Positions 35,251-48,027 of a stretch of DNA of 64,000 nucleotides are shown here, piece after piece. Under the pieces are notes generated by a model. The model searched no databases and was not told the DNA's origin. It saw nothing but the letters and a program-made list of their open reading frames with translations. The position numbers were made by a program, and so were the translations under genes. Every line of letters begins with the position of its first letter. Position 1 is the first letter of the stretch. Source of the stretch: Metallyticus violacea (lineage: Eukaryota; Arthropoda; Insecta; Mantodea; Metallyticidae); NCBI GenBank assembly GCA_030762175.1, contig CM060842.1, positions 44,425,501 to 44,489,500 on the forward strand, written 5' to 3'.

Positions 35251-36740
35251 AGAAAGCTTTCTGGCCTTTGAAAACAATATTATATAATATCACTAATTGC
35301 ACTGTGGGCGGATTTCGAAACAGCGCGAGGAAGGCATACATTAAAAAAAAATATAATATGTAATTTATTCTGCTGAGATGAATGTAATAATCATCATATT
35401 ACGCAATAAACTGAAGTTGGAGTTTATAAAATTTTACAGCATTCTGTGGTACAAAATGCACTTTCTAGTTTTAATGCTTTGTGTTAAAAATGGCTCCTTT
35501 TAGTACCAGCTGTCTAAAATCTAAATTTATTTGTCTTAATAATCCATAGTTTTGCGATATTTGTATTTTTGTTGCTTTTATGCAGCCTCTTTCAAATATG
35601 CTTAAGTTTTTCTTCTAAATCTTGTAAATTAATGAGTATGTGCTATATATCATCATGTTGTGCAAAGTATGAGCTTTAAATTGAGTTGCTGTTCAGATTA
35701 TTATTTTATGGTGTTCGAGAATATAAAAAAAGACAATTTTAATAAAATACTGTAAATATGGTAAATTTTTGCTTTACAAATATTAGACCCGGGAAGTCAT
35801 ACATCGCACCAACATTCTTTTTATATGCTTGTGTTAGTGCAAAATGTATTCATGTTTAAGAAGTATGATCTTTAGGCTATTATTAAAGCATATTTGTAAG
35901 AAACATTTTAAATGTTTCGCTTATTCACTTACAGTTCCAAAGCAGCTGCGTTGCGACGGATTTCATGTTACAAAGGCTCTATGGCTAATAATGAGTTCGT
36001 CCCTCTTAGGAATACATTCGTTAAACATAAGTCTGACTTTGCTTAGTGGCTAGACGTGGCCGACTAGTTCGAATAGGAAATTTTCTAAGTAAGGGAGATC
36101 TGGAACAGTCCACCCAGCCTCGTGAGGATAATTGGGAAGCTGCCTATGGAGAGGTGGAGTTGTGCGATCTAGCCAGCCGCATGATAGGCGACCAGCGGGG
36201 TGCCAGAATATTGCCGTCTATCAAGAAGTCGTAAGACGGAGGTATAGGTTGCAGAGGTCGCTGAGGCAGGCCAAGACTCACTACGTGTAGTAGCCCCAAT
36301 GAGAAAGAAAATAAATAGCTTTTGTGCCTCTGTGGGCAAATGATATTCTTTTTGTGAACTGCCGATCTGTGCAGTTATAGTGCTGCTCGGTCCTATTACG
36401 AAGACTTAAAGAGTAACAATGACGTGATAAAGAAAACTTTTTATATGCAGCTGATTCGTATCGTAAATTTTAATTGAGATGCTGACTTGAAATTTACAGC
36501 AGCAGTTTTTGTTAGGCTCAACAAGGAATAAACACAAATATTGTTTAAAAATATAAGAAAACTTACGTTTTTTATTATAAAAAAGTATTACATATAACTT
36601 TCTTCCATTGAAGAATAACCATTAGGTATATCATGGAAAAAAAAAAAACCGTAATGACAAATGTTTATGGATATAAAAATATGGACATGGCAATATAAGA
36701 TGGTCCTTTGGAGGATAGATTGCACTTTCAGCGCTCAACC
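35251..36740. other. Intergenic; unidentified GC-richer patch at 36045-36310
   Basis: Mostly AT-rich without genes. The patch at 36045-36310 has a 62-codon frame and the sequence TAGGTTGCAGAGGTCGCTGA then GGCAGGCCAAGACTCACTAC. It looks like part of a repeat or exon, but I cannot place it. Confidence 0.35.
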
Positions 36741-36742
36741 GC

Positions 36743-37010
36743 TATGTGGCCGAGGTCGTTAAGGCGTCAACTCGTGAGCGGGAAGTCTAGAGTTCGAATT
36801 CCTCCAGGACTGTCTTGCCGGACTAAGGTTTTTTTCCAAATTTTCCTCAGTCCTCATAAATGGTAAATTCTAAACGTAGGCCTAGAACGTTTCCTTCCTT
36901 AAAAGAATCCTTTCCCAATATATCGTTTCATTTTATGTATCATCAGTGACCACCGCCTATGGGGCCTCAGTAGTAAAAACGGGCGTTAAACACCATTAAA
37001 AAAAAAAAAA
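36743..37010 (+). mobile_element. SINE-B copy (full length)
   Basis: Head GTGGCCGAGGTCGTTAAGGC, B box GAGTTCGAATTCC, body CCTCAGTCCTCATAAATGGT, tail TAAAAACGGGCGTTAAACAC followed by CATT and 13 or more A. The 5' and 3' ends are clear, which makes this the reference for family B in this window. Confidence 0.92.
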
Positions 37011-37108
37011 TAGAAAGAAAGGAAATAAAAAAGAAAAAGAAAATCACCGCTCACAAATATTTTTGGTCTCGCTTATTGGGAAAACTCTGAATGCAGATTT
37101 AAGCAAGT

Positions 37109-37190
37109 GGTAGCATGGCCGAGCGGTCTAAGGCGCTGGTTTTAGGCACCAATCTATTCGGAGGCGTGGGTTCCAATTCCAATTTTTGGC
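37109..37190 (+). pseudogene. tRNA-Leu pseudogene (anticodon TAG)
   Basis: GGTAGCATGGCCGAGCGGTC, then AAGGCGCTGG, then anticodon loop TTTAGGC reads as a leucine tRNA with anticodon TAG. The variable arm matches the 12182-12263 gene. The T-arm is damaged (GTGGG opposite TCCAA), and the 3' acceptor strand is replaced by AATTTTTGGC, so it cannot fold. It begins about 100 bp after the SINE-B copy. Confidence 0.75.
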
Positions 37191-37199
37191 TTCACTTTT

Positions 37200-38620
37200 A
37201 AAGAAAAAAAAAACTCACAATAAAATATCATACAACATTTAATTTATAATTTAATATTCAACGTTTAATCGGATTCAGGCAAGTTAAATAATATACAAAA
37301 ACATTTTTCTTTCATTTCACGTGGATTGCTATCATTTTCCTTCAACAATTGAAACTGACAAATGACAGCAGAGAATAAAAGCACATAGCATTCTATGTTC
37401 GAAAAATTAAACTCGTATTTTAATAATAGTTAAAGTTTTATACAAGTGTACGCAACACAAACTGGAGAAATAAGCTAAAATAATACAACCTTTCTAATAG
37501 AAAATTATAACATTTCTGTAGCTAAGCAAATGTTTAATTTTAATAACATGTAAGGATTAAAGTATAACTATATACATTTTACAAGTATTTTAGATCTCTA
37601 ATTGAATATTAATATACATAAAATAATATATGCAATGTTAATAATTAATAAATCAATTAATATTAACGCATTTCATCAGTGTTAATATTGAAGCGCTATG
37701 AAAGGAATGCCTCCTATTTTTTTTCTTTCCTTTCAAATCTGGCACTCCATCATATTACTGAGTGAATAATATTTAGTGTATTCTAAAGCACTTCTCAATT
37801 TGAAATGTCCGTGTCTTTTGTACATATTAAGTTTTGTTCCATATTCTGTTATATGGAGGGGGTTATCAATAAACCCTGTTGATAATGCGGGGGTTAACAA
37901 TATAGGATGGGTTTACATATTGTTGGGCACGTAGGCCAGGCGGTTGTGTTCTGATTCCATATGCAGTGCAAGTGATAGTTACATATTTGATCTGGGGTGG
38001 AAACTAGCTCTGCGCATGCGCATAGTGAAATACGTTGGGTTTTAGGAGAACGTATTTCGTTAAGCTAAATACATTATGTTATAAATTCGATGTTTTGATC
38101 TGATGTTGGTTAGTAGTTACTCTATACCCTGGTACCATTATTTCCCCGGTATTTTCTAGTTTTAGTAACAGATTACTAAGATACATCCTGATACAAGAAG
38201 TTAAGTTCATTCCATATCCAGCCAGTTGTGTTAGGAATTGTTCTAATGAAGTAATAGCGAGTGCTCTAATAATTTGGGCTATGTACATATACATAAACAC
38301 AATTGTGCTTTAGAACAGTGATTCTCAATCTTTTGAAGTTCGGAACGCATCTTGAAGGATATAAATTATTACGGAAGCCATAAATTAGTGTATTATTATT
38401 TGTAATAAAAATTAAAATGTATTATTCAAAAAACTAAATTGATATAATTAAATGCTTGCTGAAATGTTATTACAGCATTTTGTACTGACTGGTGTGGTTA
38501 GGCCTGTCATTTCTGCAGAAGCCGATGTATATTGGGTTCATTTTTGGGAGCTCTTTGCCCCATCAAGGGACTTCACGATCCACCAAATGAGCTCTTGAAA
38601 CTCATAGTTTGAGAAATACT
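37200..38620. other. Intergenic, no gene seen
   Basis: AT-rich stretch with short frames only. A perfect NRF-1-type palindrome TGCGCATGCGCA lies at 38011-38022 but no gene start was found next to it. Confidence 0.45.
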
Positions 38621-38624
38621 GCTT

Positions 38625-38870
38625 TAGAGGGATGGGGGTTTCTTTTCTCCACCGTCGCGTGGTACCTTTCGCAAGTCTGCCAACATCTGTGATTTACTAT
38701 CTAAGGATAGTATCCCGCCTACGTTCGTGCATCGCCTTCCACGGATCTGACTACCGGGTGTATCTCTTATCTCATCCTTTCCTCCCGGAGGTACCCTACT
38801 TGGAGGACGTAGGTACAAAATGACCATCAGTGTGACATATCTACCTATGTCCTAAACGAGTGCCTTTCAC
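38625..38870 (+). mobile_element. SINE-C partial copy
   Basis: Shares the 3' part of family C: CTACGTTCGTGCATCG, GACTACCGGGTGTATCTCTT, TCATCCTTTCCTCCCGGAGG. The head is missing. Confidence 0.55.
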
Positions 38871-39202
38871 ATAGCGTTTCGTGGTGGTAGAGAAGGAAGA
38901 AATGTAATGCTGATCATATCTGTTCCTTGTTGATCTCTATCGCATCTGCAGGCGTGTCAACATTACAATAAAAAAAAAACCATTCTGCATAGTGAACTGT
39001 TGAGTTTATAGGACCCATTTATGTGCCGCGTTGGTTCTAGTAAAACACGAAGATACTGCCAGCATATTAGTGAAGTGAAAGAAAAATATAATTACAGAAG
39101 AAAGGTGCATCCAGGAATGATAGGGGAATAAAGATTAAACATATAAAAGGAACAGTAAATTATAGAAAGCCATGCAGAAAATAGCGATTACAAGGAATAT
39201 AA

Positions 39203-39735
39203 AGTGTTGTATAAAAGTTGTTAACTGGCGATTACTTTTAACTATAAATTGAAAAGCAACTAGAGGTTAGTCATCATTTCTGTTGCATAAAAATAACCTT
39301 CATAACCTCGAGTTTGCATTCACCGTCAAATCTACACTAGGAGCACGGTGAAATTTATCTTCGGATGAGATGTTGGAAATCAGAAATCTGTACCATATAC
39401 AGCTTGTAAGGTTAACTTATAACCTACAATTGAGCGCAATTCTGTTATTACGCGGAAATTGAAGGAACTTTATCTATACGAAAATTAAAATAAAAGTAAT
39501 TAATCATTTTACTTATAAATGAAGTTGTTATGCTGCTGTACTCTGAAAAATGTTTTATTTAACAATTGCTGAACTCTAGTTAGTGCTTTAACTTGTGAAA
39601 CTTCGCGAGTTAGATTTAATTTGAGGTTAAGGCGAAACACTATTAGTCTTTATACAACCAAATTTTCCAATTTAGGTATAACTGATGGTTAATTTTAAGC
39701 CCTAAACTCAAGTTAACTCTTTATACAACTGGCCC
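39203..39735 (-). mobile_element. Non-autonomous Harbinger derivative (533 bp)
   Basis: Both subterminal regions match the Harbinger at 6038-7257 but in the opposite orientation. Its right end reversed reads GGGCCAGTTGTATAAAGAGT then ATCAGTTATACCTAAATTGG, as in the left end of the larger copy. Its left end has TTGTATAAAAGTTGTTAACT and TGCATAAAAATAACCTTCAT, matching the larger copy's right end reversed. TAA flanks both sides (39200-39202 and 39736-39738). No transposase sequence remains. Confidence 0.82.
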
Positions 39736-39739
39736 TAAG

Positions 39740-41480
39740 TATATGGGGAACATGGTAAAGAACAATATAGTTTCTATGCTACTAATTTTTTCCTGGAATT
39801 ATCAACAACCCGGAGCCGATTATACTCGCCAGGCTGGGGAGTATCTCACAAAACTGAACACGAACAATGGTGACATTGAAAAATGTTTTACCTTTAATAC
39901 TTTTTCCCTAATAAAACCTTAACCTAACATAATATAACTTAACCAAGCATTTCTTTTTACAAAGAAATTCGTTCAACTGACACCTAACCTAAGGATTAAA
40001 TGTTTAAGTTGCATTAGTGGACACAAGTGCATCAGGTGACAGAAATAGAACATTAACGTAAGCGTGTTTCTCTAGGTTAGGTTGGTAAGCATTCAATTCT
40101 TTTTCTAAGTTTACATACAACTTGTTTCCTTTCAACGGGTCCAATAGAATGCATCTAAGCATCTTTTCAGGATAATCGTAAAATTAACGTCAAAAGGACG
40201 AAATAGCTAAACAGTTTATGATTATAAAAAGCACCAAAAATATACATGTAGGATGTTTAGCTTAAGCTATTCGACAATGTAATAGTAGGCAGTGGTGGTT
40301 TGTCCATTAAATCAGATAAGACTTCGAAGAGGAGGGCTACTTGCACATAACCTCGTTTACAGGAATCGAAAACTTATCGAGTAATTGACTGATGCCTCTT
40401 ACCCTAAGACCTCACTTCATAAATTTTCACATATTAGTCTTATTTTCATGATACTTGATGTTTTTCGTAGAGATACTGCCGTTCTTAACGCAAAACACTT
40501 AGCTTTTCATAAACAATGCCACTGCATCACATTCTGTTGTCTAGGTAAGTGCTTTACGATTGTGTGTTGTTTTCAGAGTAGGCATAAAAATTATGGTTTG
40601 GAGTTTCATGTTTTAGGTTACGTAATTCACTGTGAATCTTTTTGTAGAATAATACTAGTATTAAGTTTTCATTTCCTTTAGGAATGACAATTAAGACTGG
40701 ATCTAGCGATCTCTTGCAATAGAGTCGTTTATTGACAGACAAATTCAAGTACTTGAGCCAAGAACAGCAGCTGTCATATGTAGATGTGCGTATGTTTTTC
40801 ACCTGATGATGATGTATGCCCACGCCTCCTCCTTATTTCCTAATGACTGGATGCAGGAATAACCTAACATTCATCTTCTGCGTCTCACATCTAAAAATAC
40901 TTTAAACGCCAGCGCACTGACGCACGTCATGATCTAAATCATTTGCGTTTGAAACTTTCCAGAAACGTTCCAAGTTATTTACAAGAAAGTAAAGAGAAGA
41001 GATTCCTGATATTTCCCCCCCCCCCCCAAGACAGCCTCTAGAAGCCTGAATGGGGTTTATTTGATATTCCCTTGAGGCATTAGATTTGCAGTGACAACAA
41101 TCTTCACAAAACACCTAATGAACAGTACAATTTTTTCTTCGTGGCCTCTCACCTGCGCGAACTGAGAAAGTGCTGGAGGTCATTACATACACACCGTTTG
41201 GTGTGAGGGAGGGAGGAGGCGAACATGTATAACAGCTACAATTGTAAACATTATCTTACCTGCAGTGCCCATGAACAGCAACTAACCGGAGTGAGGTAGA
41301 CTTGTCGAGATCATTGCGTAACCTGTTGACACGCCCACGAAGAAAAATTTAGCTGTATTTGTTTATGTTTTGAACATTTGCGAATACAGCATTCCTAGGG
41401 AAAATGCGCTAACGCCCATTACTATATTCTAACTGCTAAAATCACACTACGGTAAAAAAATAACAACAAGAACACGCACG
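39740..41480. other. Intergenic, no gene seen
   Basis: AT-rich sequence with several AACCTAACC/GGTTAGG-like motifs at 39915-40085 (too irregular for telomeric repeat) and a C13-14 run near 41018-41031. Open frames of up to 98 codons at 40385-40823 overlap on both strands and resemble no family known to me. Confidence 0.45.
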
Positions 41481-41485
41481 CATTA

Positions 41486-42718
41486 TACAGGGTGTTCTAA
41501 AAGCTCTCGGCCACTCAGAGAAGTCGTGAAGACGGCCAAATTGTTATGATAGTATCATCCCTAATAGATTGCGAGCTGTGAAATTTCAGACGCGTAAAGT
41601 CACTTGTTTGTGACGATCGTATAAACAAACTTGTGTTAACATTTACTGCAAGATGGATAATAACTGAAATACGAGCTGTGATAAACGAAGCTGTACTTCG
41701 TTTTGAAGGGTTTAACATCAAACAGAAACACAAAAGAAGTTAGATTCTACATTAAAGGATACCTTCCTTCCTGTTTCGACAGTTAAAAAGTGGGCTGGTG
41801 AATTTAAGCGTGGTCGTATCATCCATTTAAGATAATGAGCGCCCAGGGTGTCTCAAACTGTTACCATTGACAAGATTGTGATAAAAAATTCACAATGCCG
41901 TTACGCAATGAACGCCGACTGAAGGTACGTGATTTGGGTGACATTGCAAAGATCTCCATAGGCCGTGTCTACTACATTTTACACGAAATTTTGGGTATGA
42001 GAAAACTTTCTATTCGACGAGTGTCTTGTTTGTTAACAATGGATTAAAAACGCATTCGAATGAATTTTGCAAGATTGTTTAGACTTGTTTAAACTCAATT
42101 TTAGTGAGATTCGTAACAATAGATGAAACATGAATTCATAACTACGAGACGAAGGAGCAGTCCAAACAATGAGTGACAACATGTGAAAGTGCACGAAAGA
42201 AAGTAAAAACTGTTACATCTGCAGGTAAAGGCTTGGCTACGGTTTTCTGGGATTCTCATAGTGTGCTGCTCGTAGACTACTCCAGAAGGCGGAACCACCA
42301 CCGGGGAGTATTATGCTTCACTACTCAGGATATTACTCAGGCTAAAACATTCACACCTCTTACGAAAAATAAAGTTCTCTTTCACCATGATATTGCGTCT
42401 TCACACAATTGTTGCTGCAAAACTACATAACCTTCTCTTCCAACTGAATACACATCCGCTATATTTGGCTCCCAACGGTTACATTTTGTTCTCAAACCTG
42501 AAGAAATGGCTGTAAGGACGATGTTTCACATCTAATGAACAGGCTGAATGCTTATTTTTACAGTTGGACAATTCTTATTTTACTGAGGGAATAACAAGTT
42601 GGAAAGTCGTTGGACTAAATGTATTGATTTATAAGATGCTCGTGTTGGAAAATATTTAAAATTTTTCTTAATTCTTGTGCTTTTATGGTCAGACTGAGAA
42701 CTTTTAGAACGCTCCTCT
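41486..42718 (+). mobile_element. mariner transposon, decayed (same lineage as 59150-60226)
   Basis: The left end reads CAGGGTGTTCTAAAAGCTCT CGGCC and the right end reversed reads AGAGGAGCGTTCTAAAAGTT CTCAG, with TA at the outer borders. The interior carries a frameshifted mariner transposase in plus orientation: TVTIDKIV and VRDLGDIAKISIGRVYYI near 41880-41990, then KVLFHHDIASSHNCCCK near 42370-42428, where intact members have HHDNASSHTA. Subterminal and coding sequences match the copy at 59150-60226 closely enough to place both in one lineage. Confidence 0.82.
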
Positions 42719-42719
42719 T

Positions 42720-44580
42720 ATATATCCCCAAAAGTAATGTTGACAATGTATCACTTTGAATTTGGATTTTTTTTTCAGATTTGATTCAGTTCATAAATGT
42801 TTTGTACTTAAAATTTATTCTGAAACAAGATATCACATTTAGAATAAATTTTAGCACTCAAGCAGCCCATTGAGTAAGAATATCAGTAAACAAAATATTT
42901 GCTTATTTCTTCCTGCAACAACACACTGCATTTCAAAGCAGATTTAAAGAAGACGCTTTATAATTATTGAATTAAATCATGTATAGATGACAAAGCTGTG
43001 CTTCAAATTTTGTAATATGACACAAGATGCCTCTAGCTTTGTTTCTTGTCCATAATTTTTCTGTAACTTGGTAATTTCTGAGCAATTATGTATTTAATGA
43101 TAATTTGATATTATAAATAATATTTTCCAATACCTAAGTAGCCATTAAAATAACATATACTTGATATTGGTTAGCAGTTCATTGATTTTTATTATTAATA
43201 TTATTACATTTTCTTTGTATGTTATACTAAATTGCTGCATAAATAAAAATGGCAGTAGGCATGGGCAATCAATCTTTATTGATTTTCTTCAAGCCTATCA
43301 TGGTTTCAGGATTATCAACATGGTTACTATGCAAATAAATCATACAAGTCAGTTTGATAGTTATGAAATATCATTAATTGAAATTTGGGGATTTCGAAAC
43401 CGCGGCGAAGAATGTAAAAAAATGAATACGTCAATTTTTATCAAATAAGAAAATTAATAATAGTAATAATAATCACATTCCGTATAAAACAAAAAATTGG
43501 TCACATTGGAGTGTTAAATTTTATTGCTTTGAATGTTACAAAATGAAGCTTTTGGCTTGAGTGCCTTGGGTTAAAAGAAATACTTTTACTATGAGTTGTC
43601 TAAATTATATTAAAAAAGCTGTTTAACTTACTTTTACCCATCTTTCAAGTGGGCGCGTTGCAAAGGACCTTCAGGTGGGCCAACAACCGCTAGGAATGTA
43701 CGAACTATTGATTCCGTGCGGGGTCCTGCTAAAGGATGCCGCAGGGTTGTGCAGGAATTGAGAGAATGCTCTAGCCTTGAGATTTCTGAAACGTCAGTTT
43801 ATAGACTGCCGTACTGTAATAATGACATTTTGATTGTCAATTTAATTTCAAAATTATTTATTTTAATGCATTAGTAAAAGGGAACGTTTCCATAAGAAGT
43901 TATTGTTCTTTTACACACTTGTGCTTAAAACTCGAAGCATTAATATATTTAAAATCTCCATTACCTCTAAATATTCACAATGCAATTATTCAAGTTATTA
44001 AACTGAACATATGAATATATAACATATTTCTTCTTCTTGGTACATTTCGATATGAGCTGCAGCTAAAGACAATTTTTAGATTTCAGATGGTTTTAATTTC
44101 TTGATTGCATTTTCTAATTTCTCTAGACACTGGTTTGCAATTACTTCTTCATATTATTTAGCAACACGGCAACCCCCACTTTTCTTCAGTGTTCACATAT
44201 TAACAACTATGAAGCTAGAAGTCAATGGGCTGTATATTTACAGGCACTGGGGAGAAATTTTAGAATTTTAGAATTCGTACTTAATGAAAATCTGTCATGG
44301 TTTGTGTTGAAAGAATTTAAGTTTGTATATTTGCGAAGTATATATTAATATTCAATATATCTACATCTCCTTCTGTTATTGTTGGCACATTGTTTTTTGT
44401 TTTGGGGATTTAATAAAAGAAGAAACATCTGCAATGTCTTGGGACGCAAAATAATTAACTCTGCCCTCCTGCAGTCTTCAAATAAGACGTACCAGTAATC
44501 ACCACCGCTTACATTGGATTTTTAGGGTTTGAGAAGGATATTTGGATATTACGGAACTTTAGTCTAGCTCAAGAACTAAC
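42720..44580. other. Intergenic; weak transposase-like trace at 43650-43810
   Basis: AT-rich sequence. One stretch (about 43690-43800, plus) reads NVRTIDSVRGPAKGCRRVVQ then ELRECSSLEISETSVYRL. This vaguely resembles the N-terminal helix-turn-helix linker of Tc1/IS630-like transposases (RTPENIExV ... GISxxTVxRIL). Too short for a firm call. Confidence 0.3.
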
Positions 44581-44584
44581 CGTT

Positions 44585-44905
44585 TGTACCAAGTCCCGTT
44601 CGGGAGGAAGGGATGGGGTGAGGGGAACACCAGGCGGTGAACGGACGTAGACGGAGTTTCTAACATTGTTTCCAAATAGAACATCCCTACCCCGGTAGAG
44701 CTTCCCTCCCCCTCCAAGAAGTTCAAGCCGCTTCCACGTCAGAAACCTTTCCAAAGCACAGAACCAACGTAATGAAGTGATGCGGAAAATTCGTGGAAAG
44801 GAAAGAACAATGCAAGTATTTGCTTTGTAAACCAACCCCGACCCTAAAACAAGAGATTTGAACCCGAGACCTTCAGAATAGAACCCCTAGCCACCACTCT
44901 CGTTA
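44585..44905 (-). mobile_element. SINE-C copy, divergent
   Basis: On the minus strand a tRNA-like head (GGTCTCGGGTTCAAATCTC as B box) is followed by the family-C body GTTCTGTGCTTTGGAAAGGT, GGATGTTCTATTTGGAAACA, GTTAGAAACTCCGTCTACGT and CATCCCTTCCTCCCGAACGG. Confidence 0.65.
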
Positions 44906-45717
44906 TGGGAGTAATTACAAGGGTAAGCTCTTCGAGGTGGGAGGAAGCTTCCATGCCTGGTTTTTCCCCCTTTCCAAATGTTCCAGCATTCCCTTGTTTT
45001 ACATTGTAAGCGTAGGCAATTGCAAATAAGGGGGTGACAGTCCTGTCAATAATAAAATAAATGCTTTAGTTTCAAAAAAATTTAATCTAAAAATATTATA
45101 TCATAGTACATGTAGAAAACTAAGAAAATGGCAACACTGTGGCTTACAAAACCTCTTTTTACGTTAAGCAAAATGCAAATCAAAAGGTAACAACATTGTT
45201 CTAACTTGATACTAATGCTATACAAATGGTAAATATATTTATTAACATTCTATCATAAATACGCCACCAATTTTCAGAGCTAAACGAAAGGAGGTGCATT
45301 TTTTCTCTCTCTTAATGTATGACACAACACAGCTAAGGGAAAAGAGACTAGGTTTGAATACATGCTCGATAATCGATGAGATGCTATTACTATCATATGT
45401 TAATTATGATAAATCCTGTAGAAAGTAATTATTTCTGCGAGATATACGAGTAAAGTTTTACACTTTCCTAAGGAGAGTGACATTTTAAATTTAGGTTCAA
45501 AAACACACATAAAATATATCCTTTTGTCAAAATAATACCATTGGTCCTTTATTTCAAAGGCTGTAGATGCGAAACAAGCAAAGATAACGTGCATAAAAAA
45601 GTTTTAACAGATACCAAAGACTCCTTCTGGTAGAAGGTACAAAGTTTCGTTCATAGTTTTAAAGCAGCAAGGAGTTTAATTTTTGTTTTCTGTGTTTGTT
45701 ATTGGTTCACTGAGGAA

Positions 45718-45723
45718 TTTATT
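45718..45723 (-). terminator. Possible polyadenylation signal (AATAAA) for the myophilin-like gene
   Basis: A minus-strand AATAAA about 590 bases past the stop codon at 46307. AT-rich sequence makes this hexamer common, so assignment is tentative. Confidence 0.2.
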
Positions 45724-46306
45724 TGACTGCTTTCTTTATCAGCTAAGAAACTACAACATTGTTTTATAAAAACTTTCAATGATATTAACCGTTTTAGATA
45801 GCAGTGCTCAATGTGCAGAGCGGAACAAATGAACATTTTAAATAAACATCGTGTGGTATATAAATGGACCTCTGATGCTCGCAAAAGATCAGCAGTTATC
45901 AGCAGTAGTGCTTGTTATTGTGCAAAAATATTAATTATACGTTAAGAAGCAATGTCTGGGCTCTTTTTATGAATTTGTACATTAAATAACAACAAACTAC
46001 ATTTGAAAGAATTAAACATTATAAAAACAGCTGTTCACTCCCGCTTTATAAAAACTAACTCATGTTCATTGCTCTTGTTTCTTTAATCAATTAAGAAGAA
46101 AGGAGAAGAGTTACTGAAAACAGTTTTAAATAAAATTATTCTCTTTAACTAAAGCATTCTAACGCAATTGCTTAGATGACTTAAGTATTGACTTAGAAGC
46201 CAGATTGTTTAATTTTCTTTCCCTTTCCCTTATTAGTAACACAAAGGGATTTGCGGGCATGGTTTCTATAATGAAATAGAAATGTTTGCACGCCGCGAAA
46301 TAGAGT

Positions 46307-46489
46307 TTACATGTGTCTTGTGTTTCCGAAGCTTCCAAGTCCTGACTGCGAAGCTCCTTTGTTGTAGCCCATCTGGAGGTTGACTTGGCCCTCCGAGGCC
46401 CTCAGCTGTTCCTCCGTGAAGGTTCTCTTATTTTCATCCGCCATCTTGGGACCAAGTCTTGGTCCTGTGTACTCGGGGTGCTTCTGGGT
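46307..46489 (-). CDS. Myophilin/transgelin-like protein, last coding exon
   Basis: Encodes the C-terminal 60 residues and stop. It begins TQKHPEYTGPRLGPKMADEN and ends SGLGSFGNTRHM. It contains RTFTEEQLRASEGQ and one calponin-type repeat, LQMGYNKGASQSG, which in this family contacts actin filaments. The acceptor is TTGCAACAG just before 46489; the exon starts in phase 0, which fits the donor of the preceding exon. The stop TAA is at 46309-46307. The protein is a small cytoskeletal, mostly muscle-associated actin-binding protein (myophilin, Mp20 and transgelin relatives, about 170-190 residues in full). The exon is intact and codon use is richer in G/C than the flanking introns. Confidence 0.92.
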   Translation of the reverse strand, partial: TQKHPEYTGPRLGPKMADENKRTFTEEQLRASEGQVNLQMGYNKGASQSGLGSFGNTRHM

Positions 46490-48027
46490 CTGTTGCAAGC
46501 AAAAACAAAACGATATCGAGTCTCTTACAGTAAGAATAACTAAGCTCATTTGTTTAATAGCGCAATGTAGGAGAAGCCCATTAAAGAACAGAGCTGAAGG
46601 GCTGAAACTCCCCCCGGAATGCTGAAAATTCACACAATAATAATATGTATTATTATGAAATAGAAATACTGCACATGTTTCATCCAGAAATTGAGACAAA
46701 TCACCGTTAGACTAAAATAAAAGCTAAAATCAAAATGAAACACTATAAAAATTTTCTGTTATAAACAAGAATTATATAAAACCTCTATTTTTGGTAAAAT
46801 ATTTAATAAAATGCTTAATTATGACACTAGTTGCATAAAATAATAATAAGTAACATCACAAGAGGGTCTGAGATTGACGATAAATTCACGGACGTAGTGA
46901 GTGAGTGAATAAACATCAAGTGATGTTTATTAGGACTATTTCACGAATATAACATCCATTTAAATTTAATTCCCCATAACTTGGCTTACAATACTGTATG
47001 AATTGTACATTTATATTATGAATACTTAACCTTTTCAAGCCATCTGGCTACAGACAAATGTCGATGCCAGTAATGCCAATAAAGAAGAGCCAAATACGGG
47101 TTTGAGACTATTTCATGAATAGAAAACAAGAATAAAAGTAGTTTATATTTGAAATTCGCGCAAAGAATATTTAACACTTGTATAAAATGCTAGACTTACT
47201 TATGAATAGCTACCTATTCGGAAACCGTGAGAATGAAATAGACGAAAGTCGACTGTTATAATCGCTACCGTTCGATTTACTAATACTATCTGAGAAAAAC
47301 AAAACAGAGATAACATTTCACCATTCTAAACAATGTGTTGATTAAGATTTATGGTTGCTTAGGCAGATATTGCTTCATAATTTACAAAATGATTATAGAA
47401 TATTTGGCTGAGTATGCAAAAACAATTGCTTGAATGAATACCCATTAAATTAGTTAAATTTACAATATTATTGAAAGCGTAGAAAAGCGGTTAGTGATGC
47501 ATGTTCAGGAATTATATAGTGGAGGTGTAGAGTTGCTACACTGACCACAAGATAAATGCACGTAGCGTGATAAAAACGGATTTGATAATTTTTTTCGATA
47601 ATTTCATTGCTATATCTGGCTGTGATTGGTCAAAATTAAAATTTTGGTTTCGTTTCATTGGTCGATTTTAAGATGGCGTCACATAAGTGAAATAGTCATA
47701 GTAACAATTACGTCATTACATTTTTTTCATTGCTAAATTGTGGTCATCACCAAATATTATGTTATCGTAATATTAAGTAAACAATATGCGTACTAATGAA
47801 AACGGAATACCTGCACCTTCATCGCAGAACACATATAATTAAACAATTAATAAATAAATTGAGCTACCAAATGAATCAGTGGAATTTGATAATACTAACC
47901 TATTCTGAAATACACAGTGTTCCAGAATGGTTGTAAATTTTTTTCTAGTTATACCTCATGTACTTTCATGGCACGCATGTTTCATCTCAAAGAGATTTTA
48001 GGTATGTACAACATTAGATGCTATGTA

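Noticed and set aside
39915..40090. Clusters of AACCTAACC and GGTTAGGTT as telomeric (TTAGG)n repeat
   Set aside because: Motifs are irregular, few and in both orientations; not a tandem telomere array.
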